From Planktothrix sp. FACHB-1365 (GTDB taxonomy: Bacteria; Cyanobacteriota; Cyanobacteriia; Cyanobacteriales; Microcoleaceae): 64,000 nt of DNA. Position 1 is the stretch's first letter. Every line of letters begins with the position of its first letter. The notes under the pieces were generated by a model. It saw only the letters and a program-made list of their open reading frames with translations. It did no database searches and was not told the DNA's origin. The translations under genes were made by a program, and so were the position numbers. Shown here piece by piece: positions 50,168 through 59,079 of the stretch. The DNA lies in contig NZ_JACJSC010000025.1 in NCBI RefSeq assembly GCF_014697575.1, positions 34,564-98,563 on the forward strand, read 5' to 3'.

Positions 50168-51847
50168 ATGTGTATTAGGTTAAAAATGTTGATCAAAATT
50201 CCACGCCATACTATGATCAGTATAACTATGTTTTTACTAATTTTGGCTTGGGGAATTAGTAAAAGTTTTTCTTTAGATTCAGCAACCTATCAAGCCTATC
50301 ATAACACAATTTTACAATTAGAATCAACCGAGGCAAAATTAAATCAAGAAATTTTGAGAGATAGATATGAACTATTTTTTTCCTATGACCTTTTAGTGCA
50401 ATCCATATCTCAACAAAAATTATTACACTATCAATTGCAATCCATTCCCAGTTTTGTTCAAGGGAAGTTTAAACAACAACTTTTGAATCAGTTAAAATTA
50501 CAAAGAAAATTAATCGAGCAAAAAGAAACACGATTAGAAACGTTTAAATCTAAGAATTCTGCACTTAAAAATTCCTTACGTTATCTTCCATTTCTCATCG
50601 AAAAAGCCAGTCCAGAATTTCAAAAGCAATCTCAATTTAAAATGTTAGAAGCTCCTCTCAATCATTTGCTATATGATCTATTACTTTACAATCTAACCCC
50701 TGATGAAGAACTGAAAGTGAAGATAGAAGGGCAAATTCAAAATCTCCATACTTTACAACAAGATTATTCAACGGTAGAAATAGAATTTCCTTTAGAATTA
50801 GCGATCGCTCATGCAGAAATTATTCTTCAGTATAAACCTCTAGTTGATCAGTTAACAAATCAGCTTTTAAATATTTCCTTATCCGACGTGGATCAGGATT
50901 TAGAAAAAGTATATATACAATCTTATAAAACAGCTTTAAGTCAAATCAACTTATATCGATTTTTAACTTATATTTGGTTGTTGCTAGGAATATTAATAGC
51001 GGGTTATCAATTCATTAAAAATTTAACTAAATCTAACCAAAGAATTGCTAAATTAAATCAACATATTTCAGAATTAAACGAACAACTTCAAGTTGAAAAC
51101 TTCCGCATGGTTGCAGAACTTAATATCTTAAAACAGATGCAAAATATGATTCTTCCTAAACTCGAAGAACTTCAAACCATTAATACTCTCGATATTGCTG
51201 CATATATGGAACCTGCTGATGAAGTGGGAGGAGATTATTATGATATTTTAGACACCGATGGAGTGATTACAATTGGAATTGGCGATGTCACCGGACATGG
51301 ATTAGAAAGCGGCATTTTAATGTTAATGACACAAACCGCAGTTCGTACCTTAAAAGAAACTCAAGAATCAGATCCCGTAAAATTTCTTACAATTTTAAAC
51401 CGAACCCTTTATAAAAATATACAACGCATGAATACCGATAAAAATCTAACCCTTTCTATTCTGAATTATACAGAAGGCTTATTAATGATTAGTGGACAAC
51501 ATGAGGAAGTTTTAGTCGTGCGAAGGGAAGGTGAACTCCAACGCATCGACACTATTGATTTAGGTTTCCCCATTGGTTTAGATGAAGAAATTACTCAATT
51601 TATTAGTAAGATTTATATGGAATTAAAACCCGAAGATGGGATTGTTCTCTATACCGATGGGATTACTGAAGCCTGTAATATTGATAATCAACAATATGGA
51701 CTGAATCGCTTGTGTGAAGTTATCCGTTGTCATTGGTGCAATTCGGCTCACCAGATTCAAAATGCTGTGATTGAAGATCTGAAACAATTTATAGGGAATC
51801 AAAAACAATTTGATGATATTACCCTTTTAATTTTAAAACGGAAATAA
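50168..51847 (+). CDS. Membrane sensor with SpoIIE/PP2C phosphatase
   Basis: A 559-residue protein. One membrane helix near 15-33, a long helical extracytoplasmic region (about 40-265) similar to DAHL-type sensors, a second helix near 265-285, and a coiled coil (LNQHISELNEQLQVENF) lead to a C-terminal SpoIIE phosphatase (about 335-559) with AAYMEPADEVGGDYYDI, GIGDVTGHG and GIVLYTDGITEA. The metal-binding Asp residues are intact. It would dephosphorylate an anti-anti-sigma factor in response to an external signal. ATG 50186 is an alternative start. Confidence 0.87.
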   Translation: MCIRLKMLIKIPRHTMISITMFLLILAWGISKSFSLDSATYQAYHNTILQLESTEAKLNQEILRDRYELFFSYDLLVQSISQQKLLHYQLQSIPSFVQGKFKQQLLNQLKLQRKLIEQKETRLETFKSKNSALKNSLRYLPFLIEKASPEFQKQSQFKMLEAPLNHLLYDLLLYNLTPDEELKVKIEGQIQNLHTLQQDYSTVEIEFPLELAIAHAEIILQYKPLVDQLTNQLLNISLSDVDQDLEKVYIQSYKTALSQINLYRFLTYIWLLLGILIAGYQFIKNLTKSNQRIAKLNQHISELNEQLQVENFRMVAELNILKQMQNMILPKLEELQTINTLDIAAYMEPADEVGGDYYDILDTDGVITIGIGDVTGHGLESGILMLMTQTAVRTLKETQESDPVKFLTILNRTLYKNIQRMNTDKNLTLSILNYTEGLLMISGQHEEVLVVRREGELQRIDTIDLGFPIGLDEEITQFISKIYMELKPEDGIVLYTDGITEACNIDNQQYGLNRLCEVIRCHWCNSAHQIQNAVIEDLKQFIGNQKQFDDITLLILKRK

Positions 51848-51913
51848 ATCAATAGGGTCTAAAATTATGAGTATAATAAATAGAACTTTCATTCATTTCT
51901 CCTCTACTGGCTT

Positions 51914-52729
51914 ATGAACATTCTCAAAAAATATTCTTTATTCATTCTTCTCGTCATTGGGATTTTGATCACTCCCGTTTGGACAATCCTCACATCCGCA
52001 CAAACCCCCAACACGTTACAAACCCAACTCGTCGAATATCAACAAGGTGATACCGTTTTAGAAGGATATTTAGCTTATGATTCTTCACACACGGGGAAAC
52101 GTCCAGGGGTGTTAGTTGTGCATGAATGGAAAGGGTTAGATGAGTATGCAAAAAGTCGCACGGAACAACTCGCACGCCTCGGTTATGTCGCCTTTGCTGC
52201 GGATATTTATGGCAAAGGAATACGACCCCAAACCGCAGAGGAAGCCAAAACTCAAGCCACCCTTTACCGCAGTAACCGGACGTTATTACGACAACGAGTG
52301 AATGCCGCATTAGCAGAACTTCGGAAACAACCTCAAACCGATAGTGAACGTTTAGCTGCTATTGGGTATTGTTTTGGCGGAACAACGGTTTTAGAATTAG
52401 CAAGAAGCGGTGTAGATATTGATGGAGTAGTCAGTTTTCATGGCGGTTTAGATAGTCCCAATCCCCAGGATGGAAAACAAATTAAAAGCAAAGTTTTAGT
52501 GTTACATGGTGCGGATGATCCGTTAGTTTCCCCGGAAGATATTAAGGCATTTGAGAAGGAAATGCGAGAGGGGAATGTGGATTGGCAAATGGTGAGTTAT
52601 GGGCGAACTGTTCATAGTTTTACGAATCCCAAAGCGGGGAATGATCCCTCTAAAGGAACTGCTTATAATGCAGATGCTGATCGACGTTCATTTGAAGCTA
52701 TGAAACTGTTTTTTGAGGAAATATTTTAA
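51914..52729 (+). CDS. Dienelactone hydrolase family protein, exported
   Basis: A 271-residue alpha/beta hydrolase with a signal peptide (about 5-28). The nucleophile elbow is GYCFGG (Cys in place of Ser, as in dienelactone hydrolase), the acid is in VLVLHGADDPLVSP, and the His in RTVHSFTNP. The core VVHEWKGLDEYAKSRTEQLARLGYVAFAADIYG is standard. The substrate is not known; related enzymes hydrolyse small esters or lactones. Confidence 0.9.
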   Translation: MNILKKYSLFILLVIGILITPVWTILTSAQTPNTLQTQLVEYQQGDTVLEGYLAYDSSHTGKRPGVLVVHEWKGLDEYAKSRTEQLARLGYVAFAADIYGKGIRPQTAEEAKTQATLYRSNRTLLRQRVNAALAELRKQPQTDSERLAAIGYCFGGTTVLELARSGVDIDGVVSFHGGLDSPNPQDGKQIKSKVLVLHGADDPLVSPEDIKAFEKEMREGNVDWQMVSYGRTVHSFTNPKAGNDPSKGTAYNADADRRSFEAMKLFFEEIF

Positions 52730-53057
52730 ACCAACCGGGTTTCTGAACCCGGAAATAAATTTCGGGCTAAAAGCTAAAGTTATCTAAAGATAACTAAAAA
52801 GTCAACTATTTCATTAACCCGTTTTAACGGGTTTTAGCTTTGAGCCTGAAATTTATTTCAAGGCTTTTCAGCTTAAATTGACACCAATAAGGCATACCTC
52901 GACCTTAGAATGAATTGGCTTTTAATACATTTTTATAACTGATTTAGACTCGCTATAAATTAGCGATCGCTAAAAAAACAGCTAATCAATTATTTTAGAT
53001 TGTTTAGTTTGACTCACTTGCCAATGCTTAATGTTAAAATTGATGATTAATCAATAT
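52730..53057. other. Intergenic region with MITE-like inverted repeat
   Basis: A 328-base gap between convergent genes. It starts with a 21-base aaccgggtttctgaacccgg palindrome (52734-52753) that can end the dienelactone hydrolase transcript, holds the long inverted repeat at 52753-52858, and a HIP1 site near 52964. No gene is visible. Confidence 0.6.
52753..52858. repeat. MITE-like 106-bp inverted repeat
   Basis: Outer arms at 52753-52780 (aaataaatttcgggctaaaa...) and 52832-52858 (...gcctgaaatttattt) pair imperfectly over about 27 bases. Between them a second hairpin (taacccgttttaacgggtt) and agttatctaaagataact are further palindromes. The whole could fold as a branched hairpin. No coding potential. 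Confidence 0.7.
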
Positions 53058-53747
53058 TTAAGCAAAATTGACCTTAATAGGTGGAATCTTAATCATCAAA
53101 TTAGCATTAACGTTAACATCAATCATCCCAAAACCTCCCTTAGTGGGTTGTACTGCATCATAACGAATTCTAACCCCAGTATCGGAGTAACTATTAGGAT
53201 AGCCTCTAAAACTGCTATTATTCCAATCTCGCCAATCAGAATAATCGATTCCTCCTGCCATTCTGGGTAAGATTGCAGCTTGAATTTGAGGAGTTGTTAA
53301 GCGTGTATTTTCCTGCAAATATTGTGCTGCGATCGCCATTCCAATAGAAGCAGCACCGGAAAATGCAGATAGGGTGGGTCTACTATCTTCAATGCGAGGA
53401 AACACAAGTGCTGCATTATTTCCTAAACTTTCACGACGTTCTGATCCGATGATTACCGAATATTGAGGACTTCTGATTTCCGCAACCGTAACATCTTGAA
53501 ATTGTCTATGCAAAAACTCCCGTTGTGCTAACTGAACTTCTAACCTTTTATCCCACCATTCTTGCTCTCTTCTTTGAAAGAAAGAAAATGCTGATCTTGC
53601 CAAGCTTCCCATGACTAAACGTAAAACCGGGTTAGCTAGTAAGAAAAACAAGAAAGCATCTGCTCGTTTGGGGTTATGTAACCCTAAATTAACGATAAAC
53701 GTAGCAGTCCCCAGACCACTATAGTATATGAATTTTCTCCGTTTCAT
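53058..53747 (-). CDS. Exported hypothetical protein
   Basis: A 229-residue protein. The N-terminus (MKRRKFIYYSGLGTATFIVN) is Tat-like with a hydrophobic core; RAFL near 27-40 may be a further helix. No enzyme motif is recognised. The middle contains QREFLHRQFQDVTVAEIRSPQYSVI, and the C-terminal half has a Gly/Asn-rich beta pattern (YPNSYSDTGVRIRYDAVQPTKGGFG). It lies 8 bases from the end of the next minus-strand gene, so the two form an operon. Function unknown. Confidence 0.65.
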   Translation of the reverse strand: MKRRKFIYYSGLGTATFIVNLGLHNPKRADAFLFFLLANPVLRLVMGSLARSAFSFFQRREQEWWDKRLEVQLAQREFLHRQFQDVTVAEIRSPQYSVIIGSERRESLGNNAALVFPRIEDSRPTLSAFSGAASIGMAIAAQYLQENTRLTTPQIQAAILPRMAGGIDYSDWRDWNNSSFRGYPNSYSDTGVRIRYDAVQPTKGGFGMIDVNVNANLMIKIPPIKVNFA

Positions 53748-53755
53748 AGCGTTAA

Positions 53756-54346
53756 TTATTCTAAAAGATCTTCAAAAAAATAAATTGCTGGGCATCCCGG
53801 GTTACCCCACGAGGTAGAACCTATTTTTATACATTGACCTTCTAAACCAATGCTACGAGTATTAGTAACATCTATAATCCACAGAACTTTTTGTCCCGCA
53901 GTTAAATCTCTGTATTCATAAAACTGTCCATCTTTGTAGATTGATAACCTACTAACAGAACCTTTACGATAAGTATGATCATCGGGGATACCAATTGCTA
54001 AACTTAAAGTTTTAAATCTGGGTGTTTCTCCTGGTGCGGCTAATCTGCACGCTGCTCTGCTCCCATTTTTGTCAAGAGTATATGACTTACCATCATGTGA
54101 ATAAGTACTGCTCTCTCCAAAATAACCAACTGCTCTGAAGACTTCAAAACCTACAATTAAATCTCGGTTTTGAGCAAAATAATTTGAATCATTTGAAAGT
54201 TGACATCCTAGCTCTCCCAAAGAAGTAGTGCCAGGGCGACGAGCTTGAGCATAAACTAAATTTCCTGTATCCAGAAATAGGGTGGCTAAAATCAAACTGG
54301 AGAGCCATCCATTAACTAACCTATGTTTAAAAATATTCATAATCAT
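53756..54346 (-). CDS. Secreted hypothetical protein
   Basis: A 196-residue protein with a signal peptide (about 10-33, WLSSLILATLFLDTGNLVYA). Two Cys-containing segments (GELGCQLSND and EGQCIKIGSTSWGNPGCPAIYF) may form disulphides. No family recognised. It lies upstream of, and very close to, the exported protein at 53058-53747, so they are probably made together. A start at the second ATG (54340) is possible. Confidence 0.65.
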   Translation of the reverse strand: MIMNIFKHRLVNGWLSSLILATLFLDTGNLVYAQARRPGTTSLGELGCQLSNDSNYFAQNRDLIVGFEVFRAVGYFGESSTYSHDGKSYTLDKNGSRAACRLAAPGETPRFKTLSLAIGIPDDHTYRKGSVSRLSIYKDGQFYEYRDLTAGQKVLWIIDVTNTRSIGLEGQCIKIGSTSWGNPGCPAIYFFEDLLE

Positions 54347-54556
54347 CTCAACTTAGAGAGTCTGGTAATGAGGATAGGAATTCAATAAAATATCATCAAA
54401 TAAAATTGTGATTTTAGAAATCCTGCAATGTACGATTTAATCGTGAGTTTTGTTACGAATTATTAGGGTAAAGTTCTAAACTGTTCTAAAATGTTTGATT
54501 AAGCACTATTATATTTTAGGTTATAATGGCTAGATTCCTGACTACATCGTAACCCT

Positions 54557-55918
54557 ATGACTGTTACAGAGGCTTTACAATTAGCAAATGAGTTAGTCTT
54601 TGCTCAAACCGGAAAACATTTAGATGATTTGCAAGAAGAAGTGCTCAAGGGGTTGTGGCAAGGTCAAACTTATAAGAAAATTGCAGAGGAATCTAATCGG
54701 AGTGAGAGTCGGGTTAAAGATATTGGTCATAAATTATTACATATTTTATCAGAACAGCTAGGGGAAGATGTTAAAAAATCTAATTTTCGCTCTACTATAG
54801 AAAGAACCAAGATAACATCTTCACCCTCGTCACAAATTGTAGAAATTAATCATAATTTTAATTTTTGTTCGCAGAGTTTTCATAATAATACGAAAGAAGT
54901 TCTATTAGACAAGCTTTCTAATACTTCCACAGTATTTCACGATTTAACAATAGCTCCTAAAATCACCTATTTTTGCGATCGCAGCACCGAACTGAACACC
55001 CTATCCCAGTGGTTAATTGATCAAAATACTCGTCTAATCTCAGTTTTAGGATTAAGCGGTATTGGTAAAACCACTCTAGTTAAACAATTTGTTGACCTGA
55101 ACTTACAATCCTTTGATATTATTATCTGGAAAAATATTAAACTCTCCCCATCTTTAGATCATATTCTAACTGAAATTTTAACCTCTATTAATCCTGATTC
55201 TATTTTAGCTGATAATAAATTAACTCAAATTTTAAATCTTTTTCGGGATCAAAAATGTTTAATTATTCTGGATGACGTACAGGAATTAATGATTAAAGGA
55301 CAATTCGCTGGACACTATCAAAGTGAATATCGAGATTATCAATCCTTTTTTACAATGATCACTGAAACTGAACACAAAAGCAGTTTAATTTTAATCAGTC
55401 AGGAAAAATGCCAAGAAATGATATCTTTAGATCAGGAATTATATCCCGTTCAGTGTTTAGAGTTGGAAGGGTTACAGGATATTAAAATTCTCAGAAACTA
55501 TGGTTTACTCGATCAGGAGAATTGGTCAAAGCTGATTGAATTGTATGAAGGTAATCCGGCTTATTTAAAAGATATTGTAGATTTAATTAAAAAAATATTT
55601 GGCGGTAAACTCTCTGACTTTTTAACAGAAAATAGTTTAATCATAACAGAAAGTATTAAATTTCGTTTAAATCAAATCTTTGAGCGGTTATCTTTAATTG
55701 AACAAGAGATTCTCATAGAACTTAGTCAGGATAATCACCCGGTATCCAGAGAACATTTAAGAGAACGTTTATCGTTATCATCAATAGATTTGATTAATGG
55801 GTTAGACTCTTTAAACAGACGGTATTTAATCAAAATTATTCAATCTGACCATATTTTATTTAGCGTATCTCCTGTTATCCGAGAATATATTAAAGTTTGC
55901 TGTCATCAACAAAACTAA
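54557..55918 (+). CDS. HTH / NB-ARC (STAND) NTPase without sensor repeats
   Basis: A 453-residue protein. The first ~65 residues are the helix-turn-helix typical of cyanobacterial vWA-MoxR-associated and NB-ARC proteins (TYKKIAEESNRSESRVKDIGHKLLHILSEQLG). The NB-ARC domain follows: Walker A GLSGIGKT at 165-172, Walker B CLIILDD at 234-240, and the conserved GLQDIKILRNYGLL. The protein ends in a winged-helix region (FERLSLIEQEILIELSQD) without the WD40 or TPR sensor that usually follows. It may be a complete short form or the truncated remainder of a longer gene; a repeat-rich tract starts directly after the stop. Confidence 0.88.
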   Translation: MTVTEALQLANELVFAQTGKHLDDLQEEVLKGLWQGQTYKKIAEESNRSESRVKDIGHKLLHILSEQLGEDVKKSNFRSTIERTKITSSPSSQIVEINHNFNFCSQSFHNNTKEVLLDKLSNTSTVFHDLTIAPKITYFCDRSTELNTLSQWLIDQNTRLISVLGLSGIGKTTLVKQFVDLNLQSFDIIIWKNIKLSPSLDHILTEILTSINPDSILADNKLTQILNLFRDQKCLIILDDVQELMIKGQFAGHYQSEYRDYQSFFTMITETEHKSSLILISQEKCQEMISLDQELYPVQCLELEGLQDIKILRNYGLLDQENWSKLIELYEGNPAYLKDIVDLIKKIFGGKLSDFLTENSLIITESIKFRLNQIFERLSLIEQEILIELSQDNHPVSREHLRERLSLSSIDLINGLDSLNRRYLIKIIQSDHILFSVSPVIREYIKVCCHQQN

Positions 55919-55920
55919 TG

Positions 55921-56115
55921 GGTCAGAAACCGGGTTTCTCAACAAAGTTTGATTTAAGGCGACCAATCTTAATCAGAAACCCGGTTTCTTGAAATTGTGC
56001 GATCGCATTCTCTAAGGGGTCAGAAACCGGGTTTCTCAACAAAGTTTGAATTGCTTTTTTACGTGCGATCGCTTTCCCCACGCCCCAGTTAGCTTAACAG
56101 GCAAGATGCCTGTTC
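55921..56115. repeat. Cluster of agaaaccgggtttct and caggcaagatgcctg palindromes
   Basis: Two direct copies of ggtcagaaaccgggtttctc ... aagtttga at 55921-55952 and 56018-56049, an inverted relative at 55974-55990, two HIP1 sites, and the perfect aacaggcaagatgcctgtt palindrome at 56096-56114. These are dispersed-repeat families. The tract fills the gap between the NB-ARC gene and the response-regulator phosphatase gene (55919-56251), which otherwise holds no gene. Confidence 0.85.
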
Positions 56116-56251
56116 CACATTCCACAAAAATGCCCCAACCCCCGACACAGCAACAATTCAGTATTTTTTCACGATTTTTATTAGAACCCTGGATAATAGA
56201 GGCGGTAAGATGGGTAATACCTGATCTGTTCATCTGGGAGTAGGGAATCGC

Positions 56252-57946
56252 ATGAGTCGGGGAGATGGTCGAAAGCTGAAACTCATGGTCGTCGATGACG
56301 AACCAGACAACTTAGATTTGTTGTTTCGGACATTTCGCCGGGACTTCCAAGTGTTCAAGGCCGACAGTGCCCTCAAAGCTCTGCAAATTCTCGACGACGA
56401 GGGTGAAATGGCGGTGATTATTTCTGATCAACGGATGCCAGAAATGAACGGAACCGAATTTCTCGGCAAAACCGTTGAACGTTTCCCAGACACCATTCGG
56501 ATTCTGTTAACTGGATATACGGATGTTGAAGACCTGGTGGAAGCGATTAACTCTGGTCAAGTTTTCAAATACATCACCAAACCTTGGAACCCTGAAGAAC
56601 TCAAGTCTGTAATTCAACAGGCTTCTGAAACTTACAATTTCTTCAAACAACGAACCAATACTCTGCGGCGCGCTCTGCGTCGGGAATCTCTCTATAACGA
56701 TGTCGTCAGTGCTCTGCGAGAGTCCCTCGACTACTCCAGTATGCTACAGACGATTGTTCGGACATTGGGAGAAACCTTTAATGCAACAGGCTGCTGTATT
56801 CGTTCCGTAGAAGAGGGTAAACTTTCGGTTCAAACCTTTTCTTTTGGCGGAGAAGGAGAGACTGTCCAAAGTTGGTTATCTCAACTGGAAATCCCCATGC
56901 AAGGGGTATTAGAAAGTCGAGAAACTCAAATTCAACAAGGGCAAAATCAGCCGAATAACATCAATGAAATTATTTTACCCCTGACCTATCAGCATGACTT
57001 ACTGGCGGTTTTAGCCTTATATCAAGAAAACAGTTCATCTCCTTGGTCAGAGGATGATATTCAACTGTTGGAGGTGGTTTCCGAACAAGCGTCTTTAGCT
57101 TTGTCTCAAGCCAAACTCTATCAACGCACGGTAGAGTTAGCCGAACAAATGCGGAACGAACTCAAAGTTGCCAGTCAAATTCAAAATAATCTTTTGCGTC
57201 AAAGTTGGCCAGAGTTTGACACCTTTCGGGTACAAGCTTGTTGTCATCCGGCGCGGGAAGTGGGGGGAGATTTCTTTGAAGTCTTTATTCATCCTCAAGG
57301 GGATATTTGGGTGGCCTTGGGAGATGTCTCTGGGAAAGGGGTTCCAGCCGCTTTATTTATGGCGAGTGCGATTTCGGTGATGCGTCGGGAACTGTCTCAG
57401 GAAACGTCCCCTGAACCCGATCAAGTCATGCAGAATCTTAATAGTATTTTGTCAGATGATTTAGTCAGTAATAATCACTTTATTACAATGGTTTTGGCTC
57501 GTTATACCCCGTCTACGGGGCATCTCGCCTATGCCAATGCTGGACATATTTATCCCTTAGTCTGGTCACATCAAGCCATTAGGGAGGGGGCAAATCGCAC
57601 TCCTTCATCGGTGCAGGTTGAACCGACGTTTCTCAAGACTCGTGGCATTCCGTTGGGAATTCTGCCTGTCTGGAGAGGCAAAGGAGACAGTTTCACGATT
57701 AATCCTGGGGAGGTCTTCTTAGTGACCAGTGATGGTATTACTGAAGCTACAGTGGTGCAGGAAACAACGGATGGTAGCCCCGCCATTCGATCGATGTTGC
57801 AACAGGAGGGACTTTGGAAGTTACTCCAACAACAAGAACAGCTAAATTTAGATGGTTTATTAGCGGCTATCCGCGAACATAATCCCGTTCAGGAAGATGA
57901 TCAAACTATACTCTCTCTGGAGGTTTTGTTGACTGATGAAAACTGA
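56252..57946 (+). CDS. Response regulator with GAF and SpoIIE/PP2C phosphatase
   Basis: A 564-residue protein: receiver domain (about 10-125) with the phosphoacceptor Asp in VIISDQRMPEMNG and the early acids in VVDDEPDN; GAF domain (about 155-285); SpoIIE phosphatase (about 320-560) with AREVGGDFFEVF, GDVSGKGVPAALFMA and EVFLVTSDGITEATV. Phosphorylation of the receiver should switch the phosphatase on. Its stop overlaps an RsbW-like kinase gene by 11 bases, so the pair forms a partner-switching module. Confidence 0.94.
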   Translation: MSRGDGRKLKLMVVDDEPDNLDLLFRTFRRDFQVFKADSALKALQILDDEGEMAVIISDQRMPEMNGTEFLGKTVERFPDTIRILLTGYTDVEDLVEAINSGQVFKYITKPWNPEELKSVIQQASETYNFFKQRTNTLRRALRRESLYNDVVSALRESLDYSSMLQTIVRTLGETFNATGCCIRSVEEGKLSVQTFSFGGEGETVQSWLSQLEIPMQGVLESRETQIQQGQNQPNNINEIILPLTYQHDLLAVLALYQENSSSPWSEDDIQLLEVVSEQASLALSQAKLYQRTVELAEQMRNELKVASQIQNNLLRQSWPEFDTFRVQACCHPAREVGGDFFEVFIHPQGDIWVALGDVSGKGVPAALFMASAISVMRRELSQETSPEPDQVMQNLNSILSDDLVSNNHFITMVLARYTPSTGHLAYANAGHIYPLVWSHQAIREGANRTPSSVQVEPTFLKTRGIPLGILPVWRGKGDSFTINPGEVFLVTSDGITEATVVQETTDGSPAIRSMLQQEGLWKLLQQQEQLNLDGLLAAIREHNPVQEDDQTILSLEVLLTDEN

Positions 57947-58367
57947 GCTTCAAGTGCCAAGCGATATTAGGTTTTTAACAATTGTTGAAAACTGGTTATT
58001 GAGCAGTTTGGAAGTGGAGCTAGGAGAGCACGTAGATTGGCCCCGTCAATCCAATCGGTTTCGCCTCGTCCTCGCAGAAGCTTACTCCAACGTCATCCGT
58101 CATGCTCACCGCAATAAACCCGATCTTCCTGTGATGGTTCGTTTAGAATTTAAAGATCGAGATATTTCTTTAGAAATTTGGGATCACGGTACAGGCTATG
58201 AAGTGGATAATTATAATCCTCCTAAACCTGAAGATAAACAAGAAAGTGGTTATGGTTGGTTAATTATGAATCGATTAATGGATCGAGTGGATTATTGTTT
58301 ACAAATTGATGGCCGTAATTGTTTAAAATTAGAAGCCAGTTTACCCGAAAAAGTAACAAAATCTTAA
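57936..58367 (+). CDS. Anti-sigma regulatory factor, RsbW/SpoIIAB-like kinase
   Basis: A 143-residue HATPase_c protein of the RsbW class: RLVLAEAYSNVIRHAHRNK (N box), DISLEIWDHGTGYE (G1 box), and ESGYGWLIMNRLMDRVDY (G2 box). Such kinases phosphorylate an anti-anti-sigma factor and may bind a sigma factor. It overlaps the response-regulator phosphatase gene by 11 bases and is translated with it. The anti-anti-sigma (STAS) partner is not in the window. Confidence 0.9.
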   Translation: MKTELQVPSDIRFLTIVENWLLSSLEVELGEHVDWPRQSNRFRLVLAEAYSNVIRHAHRNKPDLPVMVRLEFKDRDISLEIWDHGTGYEVDNYNPPKPEDKQESGYGWLIMNRLMDRVDYCLQIDGRNCLKLEASLPEKVTKS

Positions 58368-58400
58368 ATCAGTTATCAGTTATCAGTTATCAGTTATCAG
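58367..58400. repeat. Tandem repeat of tcagttatca
   Basis: Just over three copies of the ten-base unit tcagttatca directly after the RsbW-like gene. The inverted counterpart (tgataactga) is at 59044-59077; together they flank the CTD-homologue gene. A third array is at 15902-15932. Confidence 0.82.
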
Positions 58401-58402
58401 TA

Positions 58403-58448
58403 GAGACGTGCCAAAAGCCTTACGGCATGGCTCCGCCAAGGCACGTCT
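58403..58448. repeat. Short hairpin repeat with agacgtgcc arms
   Basis: Arms agacgtgcc and ggcacgtct surround a GC-rich centre (catggctccgccaagg). It sits between the tandem repeat and the CTD-homologue gene. It could serve as a terminator for either side. Confidence 0.6.
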
Positions 58449-58486
58449 GTACAAGTTATCAGTGAGAAGTTGATCGTTAATCGTCT

Positions 58487-58903
58487 TTACTGATTACTGA
58501 TTTTTAATAATTCTGGCGCTGAAGCTAATAGTTTAACAATGACTTCTTCAAGATTTCCTTGTTCAGTTAAGAGGAATTGCCAGCCAACATTAACAGTAAA
58601 TAAGGAGGTTTTGACTTCGCCGAAGATCTGTATAAGCTGTTGACCATTTTCTAAGAATTGGCTATCAGCACTTTTGGGTCTTAATTTCATCCCCTTGGCT
58701 TCCGTTTCCAGATAATTTTGAATCGCCTCTTGACCTGTAATTAATTCTGTAAAGGGTGCATACAATTTCCCCTGGTTACAAAATAAAGAAGCTGTTGTTG
58801 CAAAGTCTTCATCATTAAAGCTTTCAAAATAACGATATACAGCGATCGCATTAACGTTATCAATAGAAAGTTTAAATTGACAATCTAAAGGTGTTGTTGT
58901 CAT
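58487..58903 (-). CDS. Carotenoid-binding CTD homologue of the orange carotenoid protein
   Basis: A 138-residue NTF2-fold protein corresponding to the C-terminal domain of OCP. The pattern YFESFNDEDFATTASLF, GQEAIQNYLETEAKGMKL, then FTVNVGWQFLL and KLLASAPELL is the CTDH signature. Trp108 and Tyr25 fall where OCP Trp288 and Tyr201 contact the carotenoid keto group. Cys42 matches the cysteine that links some CTDHs as disulphide dimers. CTDHs deliver carotenoid to the helical carotenoid proteins in photoprotection. No OCP or HCP gene is nearby. Flanked by inverted tandem repeats. Confidence 0.88.
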   Translation of the reverse strand: MTTTPLDCQFKLSIDNVNAIAVYRYFESFNDEDFATTASLFCNQGKLYAPFTELITGQEAIQNYLETEAKGMKLRPKSADSQFLENGQQLIQIFGEVKTSLFTVNVGWQFLLTEQGNLEEVIVKLLASAPELLKISNQ

Positions 58904-59043
58904 TTTTTTAAATCCCGAACCCTAAAAAAAAATTTTCTTAATTATAAATTTTAGAGACTCCTAAATTTTCCTATACTCTAAAAATCTATCTATAGTATGA
59001 GTATCCATCATCAGTCATCAGTTGATTAACCCTTAACTCTTAG

Positions 59044-59077
59044 ACTGATAACTGATAACTGATAACTGATAACTGAA
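59044..59077. repeat. Tandem repeat of tgataactga (inverted counterpart)
   Basis: Just over three copies of the ten-base unit, the reverse complement of the array at 58367-58400, ending right before the queG start. They could pair over 30 bases across the CTDH gene. Confidence 0.82.
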
Positions 59078-59079
59078 AA

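Noticed and set aside
56036..56243. Overlapping 65-codon frames on both strands
   Set aside because: Both cross the repeat cluster and contain the caggcaagatgcctg palindrome, a typical source of spurious open frames.
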